Source: Sphingomonadales bacterium UBA2683 (GTDB lineage: Bacteria; Pseudomonadota; Alphaproteobacteria; Sphingomonadales; Sphingomonadaceae). From it: a DNA stretch of 64,000 nt. Under the pieces are notes generated by a model. The model saw only the letters and a list, made by a program, of their open reading frames with translations. It was not told the DNA's origin and made no database searches. Made by a program: the position numbers and the translations under genes. The stretch is from the NCBI GenBank assembly GCA_002354635.1, contig DELZ01000004.1, positions 660,878 through 724,877 on the forward strand. Direction: 5' to 3'. Shown here one piece after another: positions 26,216-35,190 of the stretch (position 1 is its first letter; each line of letters opens with the position of its first letter).

Positions 26216-27742
26216 CTATTCGGCTGCTTCCACCTGCTCATATTCCACTTCCGCTTCGATCCCGCCGTAGACAAATTCTTCCGCATCAAGATCAACCTTC
26301 GGAAGCTCTTTGCTCTCGCGCCAGTAATCCTGGGTATGCTGCCATATCGCCTTGTCACCCCTGCGCGGCATTTTGGCCATGCCGCGTTGCAGATAGCCCG
26401 GATTGAAGTCGTCCGTGTCAATCCATGGCCGAATTTCCATATCCCTGTCTTCCTCGCGCAGCGTCACCTTGACGCTTTTGGCATGTTTTTCCTCCATATG
26501 CTTGAGCAGACGGCAGACAAAATCGCCGAGCAGATCAACCCGCAAGGTCCAGCTCGCCCGGAAATATCCGAATACCCAGACCAGATTGGGCACGTCGGTA
26601 AACATCATCCCGCGATAGGTGATGGTATCGGCCCAGTTTACCGGCTTGCCGTCCACCGCGAACGGGATGTCGCCAAGGACCGACAGGTTGAACCCGGTGG
26701 CGGTGATGATGATATCCGCTTCCAGTTCGTCACCGGATTTGAGCAAAACGCCTTTTTCCGTGAACCGGTCAATTTCATCGGTGACAACACTCGCCGCACC
26801 CGTGGCGATACCCTTGAACAGGTCGCCATCGGGAATGAAAGCCAGCCGCTGTTGCCAAGGCCGGTATTTTGGCGAGAAATGCTTCTCAATATCGAAATCG
26901 GGGCCAAGCAATTCCCGCGCCAGCGCCAAAAGCTCTGCTTTCACCACTTCCGGTTCCTCATTGCACCGCCGGATCATGTCCTTCTGGTCAAACAGGGCTT
27001 TCTTGCGGACGATGGCGTGAATGAGCTCTTCGTCGATCTCGATTTCACGCAAGATATCGGCCAGTTCGTTGGCATTTTGTGCCGGCCAGAAATAGGTCGG
27101 TGATCGCTGGAGCAAGGTGACATGCGCGCATTGGTCTGCAATCGCGGGAACCAGAGTCGCAGCTGTCGCACCAGACCCGATCACCAGCACCTTCTTGTCT
27201 TTCAGATCAGCATCTTCGGGCCATGTCTGCGGATGGATAATCTGACCGCGATAATCCGCCATCCCCGCCCACTCGGGCGTGTAGCCCTTTTCGTGATTAT
27301 AATAGCCCTGGCACATCCACAGGAAATTTGCCGTATAGCGCTGCTTTTGGCCGTCTGCAGTTTCGGCATCAATCGTCCACAAATTATCCGCGCTCGACCA
27401 GCTCGCATAGGTGATCGTCTGACCGTAGCGGATGTGGCGGTCAATCCGGTTCTCTTCGATCACGTCGCCCATATATTTGAGGATTTCCTCGGCCGAGGCG
27501 ATCGGCGCGGACGTCCAAGGCTTGAATCGATATCCAAAGGTATAGAGATCGCTGTCCGAACGAATGCCGGGATAGGTATGGGTCTTCCAGGTGCCGCCGA
27601 AACTGTCCATTTTCTCGAGGATCAGATAGCTTTTGTCCGGACATTGATCCTGCATATGATAGGCAGCACCAATGCCCGAGATTCCGGCTCCCACGATCAA
27701 CACATCCACATGATTGCCAATAGTCCCAGTCTGCCCGTTCAT
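26216..27742 (-). CDS. flavin-containing monooxygenase (Baeyer-Villiger-like)
   Basis: A 508-residue FAD/NADPH monooxygenase. The FAD Rossmann motif is VLIVGAGISGIGAAYHM near residue 15, the NADPH motif VLVIGSGATAATL follows in the middle, and FGGTWKTHTYPG resembles the fingerprint region of Baeyer-Villiger and related enzymes. Such enzymes insert oxygen into ketones or oxidise hydrophobic substrates. The gene is on the opposite strand from glnA and lies between glnA and glnA relics, convergent with glnA. Confidence 0.85.
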   Translation of the reverse strand: MNGQTGTIGNHVDVLIVGAGISGIGAAYHMQDQCPDKSYLILEKMDSFGGTWKTHTYPGIRSDSDLYTFGYRFKPWTSAPIASAEEILKYMGDVIEENRIDRHIRYGQTITYASWSSADNLWTIDAETADGQKQRYTANFLWMCQGYYNHEKGYTPEWAGMADYRGQIIHPQTWPEDADLKDKKVLVIGSGATAATLVPAIADQCAHVTLLQRSPTYFWPAQNANELADILREIEIDEELIHAIVRKKALFDQKDMIRRCNEEPEVVKAELLALARELLGPDFDIEKHFSPKYRPWQQRLAFIPDGDLFKGIATGAASVVTDEIDRFTEKGVLLKSGDELEADIIITATGFNLSVLGDIPFAVDGKPVNWADTITYRGMMFTDVPNLVWVFGYFRASWTLRVDLLGDFVCRLLKHMEEKHAKSVKVTLREEDRDMEIRPWIDTDDFNPGYLQRGMAKMPRRGDKAIWQHTQDYWRESKELPKVDLDAEEFVYGGIEAEVEYEQVEAAE

Positions 27743-28006
27743 TTCCTGTTTCCTCTCGCTACCCGCTTTGGCGGCTATTCACTCGAGGACGGGTTTTATA
27801 ACATGTTCGCGCAATCCACTTTGACCCAAATCAATTCGTTTCACGGTCCGCAATATTATGAGGAAAAGGCCGGTTTTGCGGCGTCGGCTGGTTGTCGCCG
27901 GAGACTGTACGTTTTTAAACCCAGTGGCCATGCCAGCACACACCCCGTCCGATTTATCCATCGGCGAGCATCGAGACAATCTTTCGGCGGGGGCAACGGA
28001 TAGGTT
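27743..28006. other. non-coding stretch before the monooxygenase and glnA relic
   Basis: The region holds the upstream part of the divergent monooxygenase gene and no frame that I can support. A 293-codon frame on the plus strand (27122-28003) is antisense to the monooxygenase and then runs into this stretch. Confidence 0.4.
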
Positions 28007-28099
28007 GAAGCACCGGTATTGCTCCCCTACCCGAGCCGATCCTTGCCGTCAGATTGACGATTACCTGCCCGGGGCCAGCGATTGCTCCGGGTCTTTTTT
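28007..28099 (+). pseudogene. relic of a second glnA: internal fragment joined to the 3' end
   Basis: Bases 28007-28038 match glnA 25618-25649 at 27 of 32 positions (gaagcaccggtattgctc compared with gaggcgccggtattgctc). They are joined directly to the sequence around the glnA stop and terminator (28039-28099). The skipped interval in glnA lies between two copies of tattcgagc (at 25641 and 26035), so the relic looks like a deletion by short homology. It is non-coding and ends in the copied terminator hairpin. Confidence 0.65.
28066..28099 (+). terminator. second copy of the glnA-type terminator
   Basis: Hairpin cccggggc / gctccggg with a loop containing AGCGATT and a T run. It belongs to the glnA relic and would stop read-through from upstream before the tetR gene. 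Confidence 0.6.
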
Positions 28100-28140
28100 G
28101 GTCACGAGACGATCGGGGTGTCTCAGTCAGCTTTTGACTA

Positions 28141-28160
28141 ATTTGAACATGCGTTTAAGT
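28141..28160 (-). promoter_or_regulatory. candidate TetR operator before tetR
   Basis: The complementary strand reads acttaaacgcatgttcaaat, which matches attaaacgcttgcttaat at 28822-28839 with the shared core TTAAACGCNTGNTNAA. It ends 7 bases before the tetR ATG. Two copies of one motif, before tetR and before the next gene, are what an autoregulated TetR repressor would give. Confidence 0.4.
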
Positions 28161-28167
28161 TTAACGG

Positions 28168-28821
28168 ATGACGACAGCGAAAACCCAGTCCCGAAGAAAG
28201 CAGCAACGCTCGCTCGACACCCGCGCCGCGATCAAAGCGGCGGGGGCTGAGCTGTTTGCGACACAGGGCTTTCGCGCCACCGGGGTAAGAGACATTGCCG
28301 AGCGTGCGGGCTGCAATCAGGCGCTCGTGTCGTATCATTTCAAAGGAAAGGGCAGGCTTTACGACGAGATCCTGAGCGATGCCGTGGCCGAGGCGCAGCG
28401 ACTGGCACGTGCCGGTGATCTTGCCGGATCGGATTATCCGGAGCGCGATCTGGTGCGCATTCTTTCGCATGCCATTGCCTCTCAGAATCACCTCGCTCCG
28501 ATGATTCTGCGTGAGCAAATGGACCCGGAGCGGCTGCTCAACCCGAATACCGCCAACACGCTGCGCAGTTTCATGACATTGACGGAGGATGTGCTTAATG
28601 CGCTGCCGCTTGACGCCGAGGCGCGCGGTTGGGACCCGCAGATCGTCCACCTCGCGATTGTCGGGCCGCTGATTCACTACACCGTCGCCACCCGGATGCG
28701 TGAACAGGTCGCAGGATCGCTCGACCGCCCCATGAGCACACCAGATCTCGAAGAATTTACCGAAACGCTCGCCGCCATGCTTTCCCGCGCCTTGCGGAAG
28801 GAGGAGATTGCCAGCGCTTAA
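28168..28821 (+). CDS. TetR family transcriptional regulator, CecR-type
   Basis: A 217-residue repressor. Helix-turn-helix about residues 26-58 (GVRDIAERAGCNQALVSYHF is the key stretch, with recognition helix NQALVSYHF). The ligand domain resembles the CecR/YbiH group. The downstream gene starts 72 bases later on the same strand, with a candidate operator (28822-28839) in between and another before this gene, so it probably controls itself and the cupin gene. Confidence 0.82.
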   Translation: MTTAKTQSRRKQQRSLDTRAAIKAAGAELFATQGFRATGVRDIAERAGCNQALVSYHFKGKGRLYDEILSDAVAEAQRLARAGDLAGSDYPERDLVRILSHAIASQNHLAPMILREQMDPERLLNPNTANTLRSFMTLTEDVLNALPLDAEARGWDPQIVHLAIVGPLIHYTVATRMREQVAGSLDRPMSTPDLEEFTETLAAMLSRALRKEEIASA

Positions 28822-28839
28822 ATTAAACGCTTGCTTAAT
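28822..28839 (+). promoter_or_regulatory. candidate TetR operator before the cupin gene
   Basis: The imperfect palindrome attaaacgcttgcttaat lies directly after the tetR stop codon, about 54 bases before the cupin-protein start, and matches the site at 28141-28160 on the other strand in 15 of 21 positions. Confidence 0.4.
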
Positions 28840-28892
28840 ATAACTTGTGAGTGTATTGCCTCCGTATTACACCAATACGGAAGGAGTGCATG

Positions 28893-29852
28893 ATGCGTGC
28901 AAAGATGATAATGCTGGCGAGCCTCGCAGCGCTGGCAACACCAGGAGTAGTAATGGCTCAGAACAACCAAGTGGAAAGCCAGGCCTCTTTTAGCGAGGCC
29001 GACATCGCAAGGGCCGAAGTGATCCTGCGGGATTATGCCGATGATTATGTGCATGATCCGATGGCGCTCGATGCCCGTTTCGGAATCAAGCTTGGTCATC
29101 AGTGGTGGACTGTTTCGGTAGAGCGAAAAGAAACGCCCTCCCGGCGCGGCCGGCTTACCGACCATGAATTCGGACCGCACGATGTGGTGCTGTCACGTGG
29201 TGCACCTGCCGAACCAACCTGGTATTTCGAAATCGCCAGTCTCGACGTGCTGGAAAAAATCGCCGGTGGCGAGGTCAATGCGGGCACCGCAGCGATGCAA
29301 AGTTTTGGCAGCGACCGGGTCGGCGTGGAGACCCGCGACATGGAGGGCTTCAAGTCGACCTCGGGCGATGAGGCCGACCGATATATCGCGCTCGCGCATT
29401 TCTTTACCAAGGGGCGGCCGGAGGTGATCCGTTTCGGACGCAATAATGCGCTGCAGACGCACGGCGTCCAGGCGACCGCGATCCATATGGTCAAACCGGC
29501 CAGGGTCCTGCATTTCAGCATCAACCGGGATGAGGCAGCCAATGCCGACGAACAGCTGGAAGCCAGCCAGACTCCGAACCTGTTCATCGTGACGCACGGG
29601 CGCGGCACGCTTGAATCGGACGACGGTATTATTCCGGTCGAGCCCGGTGTTGCTGTTTATGTGCCACAATTTACCAAGCACGTGATCCGCAATGACGGCG
29701 GCGAGCCGCTGGAAGGGATTTTGATCTTGTACGGCGACAATAGCGATTTCGCCTTTGGCACCTCCTTTCCCACCTACGTCCAGGACCTCAACGAATGGCA
29801 CCGCCAATATGAGTTCAGGAAGGGGCAGCCACCAACCTCCGAGGGCAAGTAG
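28893..29852 (+). CDS. secreted cupin-domain protein
   Basis: A 319-residue protein with a signal peptide (MRAKMIMLASLAALATPGVVMA). Start ATG 28893 is preferred as AAGGAG (28881-28886) is 6 bases upstream; ATG 28890 is also possible. The C-terminal 100 residues are a cupin: VTHGRGTLESDDG and VEPGVAVYVPQFTKHVIRND with the metal-binding His region. The N-terminal 180 residues are not recognised. Its stop TAG lies where a glnA-like 3' tail begins. Likely regulated by the adjacent TetR. Confidence 0.65.
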   Translation: MRAKMIMLASLAALATPGVVMAQNNQVESQASFSEADIARAEVILRDYADDYVHDPMALDARFGIKLGHQWWTVSVERKETPSRRGRLTDHEFGPHDVVLSRGAPAEPTWYFEIASLDVLEKIAGGEVNAGTAAMQSFGSDRVGVETRDMEGFKSTSGDEADRYIALAHFFTKGRPEVIRFGRNNALQTHGVQATAIHMVKPARVLHFSINRDEAANADEQLEASQTPNLFIVTHGRGTLESDDGIIPVEPGVAVYVPQFTKHVIRNDGGEPLEGILILYGDNSDFAFGTSFPTYVQDLNEWHRQYEFRKGQPPTSEGK

Positions 29853-29932
29853 GACATATATTATTCGTGCTGATCCTTCTGGTCAGATTGACGATTACCT
29901 GCCCGGGGCAAGCGATTGCTCCGGGTCTTTTT
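29849..29932 (+). pseudogene. relic of the glnA 3' end and terminator
   Basis: After the cupin gene's stop codon the same frame reads DIYYSC and a stop, matching the glnA end DMYYSS and stop; TAG at 29850 stands where glnA has TAC. The following bases match the glnA trailer (gatc, tcagattg) and end in the same hairpin at 29901-29932. It is evidence that the cupin gene was joined to a glnA-like 3' end. Confidence 0.6.
29901..29932 (+). terminator. third copy of the glnA-type terminator
   Basis: Hairpin cccggggc / gctccggg with loop AAGCGATT followed by five Ts. It would end transcription of the TetR-cupin unit. Confidence 0.75.
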
Positions 29933-30073
29933 GTGGCCGGGTCCGTTACCGGCATGGCGGCAGGCCGGTAACGGCAAAGGCGGGCCATTCTCGCGTTTCG
30001 CAATGCTTCGCATTTACTGTGTTGCATACGCAATACAGTAAGCCTATCGCGAATCGCGGGAGGATCATACATT

Positions 30074-31024
30074 ATGGCTGCAGGAATAATATTGGGGGAT
30101 GCGGGTTGGCTGGCGGCGGGGCGCTGGCGCTGGGCGCGTGCCCTGATCTGGCTCGCCGTGCTGACCATTTTGTGCATTCTGGCGTTCAATCTCGCAGCAG
30201 ATGCCAGCTTGTGGCTGTCGGCCACAGCGTCCGGCGAACCATTCACCTCGCGCGGCGCGGCGCCGTCCGGAGCGCGTCTGATCGCGGTGATCGCCGGATC
30301 GGCCGCGATGCTGCTCACCTATGCCCTGGCGGTCCGCTTGGCCGAGCGCCGGCCCGTTTCCGAACTGGATCTGCGCCGCATGATACCCGACCTCGCCAAT
30401 GGCCTGGCGATGGGCGGGCTGCTGATCGCGATTGTCGTCGGCCTGATGTGGGGCTTTGGCTGGGTTACCCTTACCGCGGCTCCGATCACCCGCATTGCCG
30501 AACCACTGAAGCAGGCGGTGCAGTCCGGGTTGATCGAGGAGGTGGTGATGCGGATCATAATCTTCCGGCTGCTGTGGCGCGCAGCGGGCGTGTTTCCGGC
30601 CTTGATCCTGTCCGCCCTGCTGTTCGGCGGACTCCACCTGCCCAATCCCGACGCGACGATCTTTTCGGCGCTGTGTCTGGTCGCCGGAGAGGGAATTGGC
30701 GCCGGACTATATATGCTGACTGGCCGGGTCTGGATGTCGATCGGAGCGCACGCCGGCTGGAATTTTGCGCAAGGCTGGCTGTTCGGCGCTACCGTGTCCG
30801 GATATGATGAATTTGCTGGCGGCCCCCTGCAGACCCGGCCTGTCGAGGGTATCGACATAGTGTTGAGCGGCGGCGGTTTCGGGCCGGAATCATCGCTCGC
30901 AAGCCTGGTCGTGTCGCTGCTGGCGAGTGCGATCTGCCTGGGTCTCGCCTGGAAAAGGGGACGGTTTGTCGCCGCATCCGATTCCGGACAAGATCAAACA
31001 GCGGCATCGCTCCAGGATCAATAA
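30074..31024 (+). CDS. CPBP family intramembrane metalloprotease
   Basis: A 316-residue membrane protein with about eight helices. The CPBP (Abi/CAAX protease) motifs are complete: Glu155-Glu156 with Arg160 (IEEVVMR), His188 (FGGLHLP) and His226 with Asn230 (GAHAGWNFAQGW). These enzymes cleave prenylated or other membrane substrates and are sometimes linked to bacteriocin immunity. Its last 7 bases overlap the 3' end of the convergent tamB gene. Confidence 0.88.
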   Translation: MAAGIILGDAGWLAAGRWRWARALIWLAVLTILCILAFNLAADASLWLSATASGEPFTSRGAAPSGARLIAVIAGSAAMLLTYALAVRLAERRPVSELDLRRMIPDLANGLAMGGLLIAIVVGLMWGFGWVTLTAAPITRIAEPLKQAVQSGLIEEVVMRIIIFRLLWRAAGVFPALILSALLFGGLHLPNPDATIFSALCLVAGEGIGAGLYMLTGRVWMSIGAHAGWNFAQGWLFGATVSGYDEFAGGPLQTRPVEGIDIVLSGGGFGPESSLASLVVSLLASAICLGLAWKRGRFVAASDSGQDQTAASLQDQ

Positions 31025-34000
31025 TCCTTGCTCACCCGCACGTTGGCGCTTTGCCGGCCGAGGGTCGAGATGGTGGAAAGGAGCGACAGCCAGCGGGTGA
31101 TCTGGAATTCCAGCTGGGTGGCGCTGTAGCCCTTGCCGTCGGTGATCAGCTCGACATAGATGCGGCGGGTAATATATTTGCCGGCGGCGATCGAGGTGCC
31201 GGAGCCGGCATCGGTGTCGGACGGCAATATCCTGAGCCGGTCGAGGCCGACCGCCTTGCGCAGCTGGTTGATCGGATCGAGGCCACCGCCGCTGCTGTTG
31301 AGCGAGGCCACGGCTGCGGCCAGCTGGACCGCTTCCGGCGCGGACAGGTTGGCGATCGAGGCACCGAACAATATCCGCGAGAGCAGCTCGTCCTGCGGCA
31401 GCGCCGGGATGCTGGTGAAGGCGATTTCGGGCTGGTTGCCGGTGCCGGTCACGTTGATCGTGGCGTTGAGCCCGGTCAGATTGGCCTCGGCCTCGATATC
31501 GAGGATCGGATTGACCGGCTGATTGCCGACGAAGCGGATCCGCCCTCGTTCCAGCCGGAAACGCCGGCCGGCGAAGGTATAATTGCCGCGCAGCAGATTG
31601 GCGGTGCCGATCATCGCGAAATTGTCGACCGGTCCGGAAATCCGGAGATTGGCGCGCCATTCGCTGTCGAGTCCCAGGCCTTCGACCCGCAGGCGATTGG
31701 GGGCGTCCGCGGTCAGCGCGAAGCGCCAGGGCCGGTCACGAATCCGCACCGGCCGTTCGTCCGCCCGGCGGTTGATCTCGCGGGTCTTGATATCGGGCAG
31801 ACTGGCGGTGGCGCTGGCCTGGCCGAAGCGGAAGAAGCTGCGGTTGAGCGTCACGTCGCCCGAGATCAGGCCGCCCTCCGGCGAGCTGCGAATCTTGATT
31901 GGTCCGGTGACGGTGGCGGCAAAATCGTCGCGGGCGATCAGCGCCGCCTGCCGGGCATTGATGTCCATCTCGATGCCGATCCCTTCCCCGGGGGCGACGG
32001 CAAAATTGAAACTGCCGCTGCCGGAGAGCGTGCCGCCGCCGAGCGTCGTGCCGGTAAGCTTTGGCAGCACCAGACGCGAGCCGTCAAACTGCCCCACCGT
32101 CTTGATATCGGAGACCACGGTGCCGGTCAGCGGGCTTTCCAGGCGGGCGTTGCTGGTGCTGACCTGCCCCTTGATTTCGGGATTGGCTAGGCTGCCGGTG
32201 ATATCGGCGCTGGCCGCCACCGGTCCGGTCAGGTCGAAGGTTTCGACGCCGGTGAGACGCCAGAGGCTCTCGGCGCCGCCGGCGAACCGGGCCTGCGCGA
32301 ACAGCGGCCGGCGCATCAGCTCTTCCTGCCAGCGACCGCCACCGAGGCCGGTCACCCGTCCCTGGAAACGGCCAATGGTTTTGCCGCCCGGCGCTTTTAT
32401 GATCCCGCGCGCCGCCGCGTTGCGGCGGGAAATGGCGACGTTGAGACCGAGATCAACGGGAGCAGAGGTCAGGATCAGCCCGGACCGGGTCAGTCCCCGC
32501 ACCGTCAATCTGGCATCGCCGACCGGCATCTGTGATCCCGACTGGCTGAGCTTGACGGTGCCGTTGACGGTGCCGCCCAGCCCGAGATCCGGATAGGCGA
32601 TATCGATCAGCGACAACGGCATTTTTGCCATCGCCAGATCAAGCCGCGACGTCCCGCTTCCCCAGCGGCCGGACAGGCGGACGCTGCCGCTGCCATAGCT
32701 GATCGTGGTCGGAGACGCGGCCCAGCCATCGCTCACCCGCCGCAGTTCAAGCGCCCGCGACAGGCGAAGATTGCGGCCTTCAAACTCTCCGGCTCCGGTA
32801 ATCCGGTAGAGATCGGGACTGATGTCGGCTTTCGCCTGGAATTCGAAGGTGCTGCCCCGGGTACCGGCCACGGCAAAGGTTGCCGTGCCGGTCCCGTTGG
32901 TCAGCTTGGCATTGCCCGCGATCCGGCCGACGATCAGTTCGCCGCGGCTGATGCCCTGCGCCCGCAGCGTCGCATCGATATTGGACTGGCCGTCGATCAG
33001 GATGATATCGGCATCCAGCACTGCGGTGCGGATCGAAATCGGCGGGTTGCCTTCGAAGCGGGCATTTTCCGCCTTGAGATTGGCGCGGATCACCTGCCGC
33101 CCGTCACCGGGTATGAACAGCACATCGCCGTTCACCCCGCCGCCGCTGACGGCGAGGGTCCCGGCGAGACCATTGGCGGTGGTGCGGATGGTGCCGGTGG
33201 CGAGCGTGTCGGACACCAGCAGGCGGTCGACGCGCACGGCGGCATCCTGACCCGCCGCGGTCACGATCGTGCCGTCGCTGGTGAACGGGCCGAGGGTCGA
33301 TCCACCGACGGCAGTATAGGCAAATCCGTTCTTCACCGGATCGAGGTTCAGGCGCACCGCCGAGAGACCGGCGGCGGGCAGCGGGCTGTCGAGCAGAAGA
33401 GCAATTTTGGGCCGGTCGAGCGGCCCGTCGAGCCGGAGGTCAAAGCGGCCATAGCTGTTCTGGGTGCCCGTTCCCTGAAAGGAGAAGGTCGCTGCCCCGG
33501 TCTGCTTGCCGGAGCCTCTGAATGCCAAGGCCGGCGCCCTCACATTGAGATTAGTGAAGCGCAGAAACCCGTCCGGGCCCAGCGACAGCCCGGTTTGCAA
33601 TTGCGGAAGGCCGCCCGCCAGTTCGCGCAGGAAGCCAATGTCGAAGCGCCGCAAACGGGCATTGATCTGGCCGTCGAGCGCGACACCGGAAGTGGCCGGT
33701 CCCAGATCGATATCGGCAATGATATCGGCGAGCCCGACACCCGGCACCGCAAAGGCCGGGGCGGTGGCCGCAATGTTGACGGCAAAGTCGCCGGTCGAGG
33801 GAGTCAGGGCAAAGTCCATCGTACCGCTTGCCGCATTGGTCGCGATACGCGCGCGCGCGGCGAACAGCCGGTCCTTTTCGAAACGCAGCAGGGCGTCAGC
33901 GGTAAACCCGGAAAGCAATTGCTTGGCCAAGTCGCCGTTGCCGATCACCGTGCCGACTGAAAGCTCGACCGGGATGTCCCAGCCGCCGGCATCGCGCTGT

Positions 34001-35190
34001 CCCTCGCCCTCTCCGCGGACACTGGTCAGCAGGGTCTTGCCAAAGGCCAGTTGCGGAGCGGTCAGCAGATATTGATAGCGCAGTTCGGAAAATTTGCCGT
34101 TGAGCAACGCCTTCAGTTCGAAATCCTGCGCCTTCATATTGGCAGCCAGCGCCGACGGATCAATCAGCCGGGTTTCCACCCGCATCGCATCGAGGCTGTT
34201 GCGTCCGAGATCGACACCCCCCTCGGCCGTGAATATCAGCGCAGCGGATCGCGCTTCCAGATCCATGGACGCCAGCCGGTTCTCGATGCGGGCGGTACCC
34301 TTGAGCAGCAGATCGGGCGATGCCAGCCTTTGCACCACACCGGCGGGCATGACCGAGCCGGTCAGTTTGCCATCATAGGCGAACAGTCCTTCCCTCGCCT
34401 CCAGCGCGAGTTGCACGAGAGGTTCACCGTTACCCAGCGCATTGAGTTCGCCATCCCATTTCTGCCAGCTGCCGTCCCCCTTGACGGTCACGGCCAGATC
34501 GCGCTCCAGCCCGAGAGCTCCCGCCAGAACGCCGCCGGCGGGGGCGATGATCTCGGCATCGATATCGAGTTTCTGGCGCTCCGGTTCCGCGTTCAGGGCG
34601 AGAAACAGCTTGTCGCCGCTGCTGGTCGTTGCCGCATCGAGATGCACCATCGCGCGGCCCGCCCGGATATCGGCCGAACCCGACAGGTTGGCAGTTTGCT
34701 CGGAGCCGGTGATGGCCTCTCCCAGCGCCAGATTGTCGGCGCGAAACGCACCGATATAGATGTCAAAACCCGGCAACAGCGGCTGGTCTTTTCCGGTATC
34801 GATCAGTTCGGGCAAGCGATCGAGCCGTGCCTTTCCAACCAACGCTTCGGAAATGTTGAGTTCGTTGAATATCCATGCCAGCGGGTTCCAGTCGACCGCC
34901 ACCGTCTCCGCCGTGAAGAACGCGCCCTCGGGGTCGCTGAGCCTCAGTCCCTTCACCTCGGCCTGGCTATAGATCGAGCCATCGATTTCACCGACATCGA
35001 TGCGCAAGCCGGTCTCCGGTTCCAGCGCCTCGACCTGCTCGATGATGAAGCGATGGCCGGCATCGCTGTCCAGCCAAATGGCCGCGCCGACCAGGGCAAC
35101 GATGGCGAGCACCGCCAGAGCCAGCAGGCTACGGAGCGGCCAGCGCCAGCTGTGCAATCTTGAACGGGAGGATTCGGCGTTCCCTGTCAT
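31018..35190 (-). CDS. tamB: translocation and assembly module protein TamB
   Basis: A 1390-residue protein with one N-terminal transmembrane helix (about residues 17-40) and a very long beta-rich body typical of the TamB/AsmA-like family. The conserved DUF490 domain is at the C-terminus (RGNYTFAGRRFRLERGRI, then NPILDIEAE, and the last residues NVRVSKDY). TamB spans the periplasm and acts with TamA in outer-membrane protein insertion and in phospholipid transport. It starts directly after the tamA stop (TAG-ATG), so the pair is one operon. Confidence 0.92.
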   Translation of the reverse strand: MTGNAESSRSRLHSWRWPLRSLLALAVLAIVALVGAAIWLDSDAGHRFIIEQVEALEPETGLRIDVGEIDGSIYSQAEVKGLRLSDPEGAFFTAETVAVDWNPLAWIFNELNISEALVGKARLDRLPELIDTGKDQPLLPGFDIYIGAFRADNLALGEAITGSEQTANLSGSADIRAGRAMVHLDAATTSSGDKLFLALNAEPERQKLDIDAEIIAPAGGVLAGALGLERDLAVTVKGDGSWQKWDGELNALGNGEPLVQLALEAREGLFAYDGKLTGSVMPAGVVQRLASPDLLLKGTARIENRLASMDLEARSAALIFTAEGGVDLGRNSLDAMRVETRLIDPSALAANMKAQDFELKALLNGKFSELRYQYLLTAPQLAFGKTLLTSVRGEGEGQRDAGGWDIPVELSVGTVIGNGDLAKQLLSGFTADALLRFEKDRLFAARARIATNAASGTMDFALTPSTGDFAVNIAATAPAFAVPGVGLADIIADIDLGPATSGVALDGQINARLRRFDIGFLRELAGGLPQLQTGLSLGPDGFLRFTNLNVRAPALAFRGSGKQTGAATFSFQGTGTQNSYGRFDLRLDGPLDRPKIALLLDSPLPAAGLSAVRLNLDPVKNGFAYTAVGGSTLGPFTSDGTIVTAAGQDAAVRVDRLLVSDTLATGTIRTTANGLAGTLAVSGGGVNGDVLFIPGDGRQVIRANLKAENARFEGNPPISIRTAVLDADIILIDGQSNIDATLRAQGISRGELIVGRIAGNAKLTNGTGTATFAVAGTRGSTFEFQAKADISPDLYRITGAGEFEGRNLRLSRALELRRVSDGWAASPTTISYGSGSVRLSGRWGSGTSRLDLAMAKMPLSLIDIAYPDLGLGGTVNGTVKLSQSGSQMPVGDARLTVRGLTRSGLILTSAPVDLGLNVAISRRNAAARGIIKAPGGKTIGRFQGRVTGLGGGRWQEELMRRPLFAQARFAGGAESLWRLTGVETFDLTGPVAASADITGSLANPEIKGQVSTSNARLESPLTGTVVSDIKTVGQFDGSRLVLPKLTGTTLGGGTLSGSGSFNFAVAPGEGIGIEMDINARQAALIARDDFAATVTGPIKIRSSPEGGLISGDVTLNRSFFRFGQASATASLPDIKTREINRRADERPVRIRDRPWRFALTADAPNRLRVEGLGLDSEWRANLRISGPVDNFAMIGTANLLRGNYTFAGRRFRLERGRIRFVGNQPVNPILDIEAEANLTGLNATINVTGTGNQPEIAFTSIPALPQDELLSRILFGASIANLSAPEAVQLAAAVASLNSSGGGLDPINQLRKAVGLDRLRILPSDTDAGSGTSIAAGKYITRRIYVELITDGKGYSATQLEFQITRWLSLLSTISTLGRQSANVRVSKDY

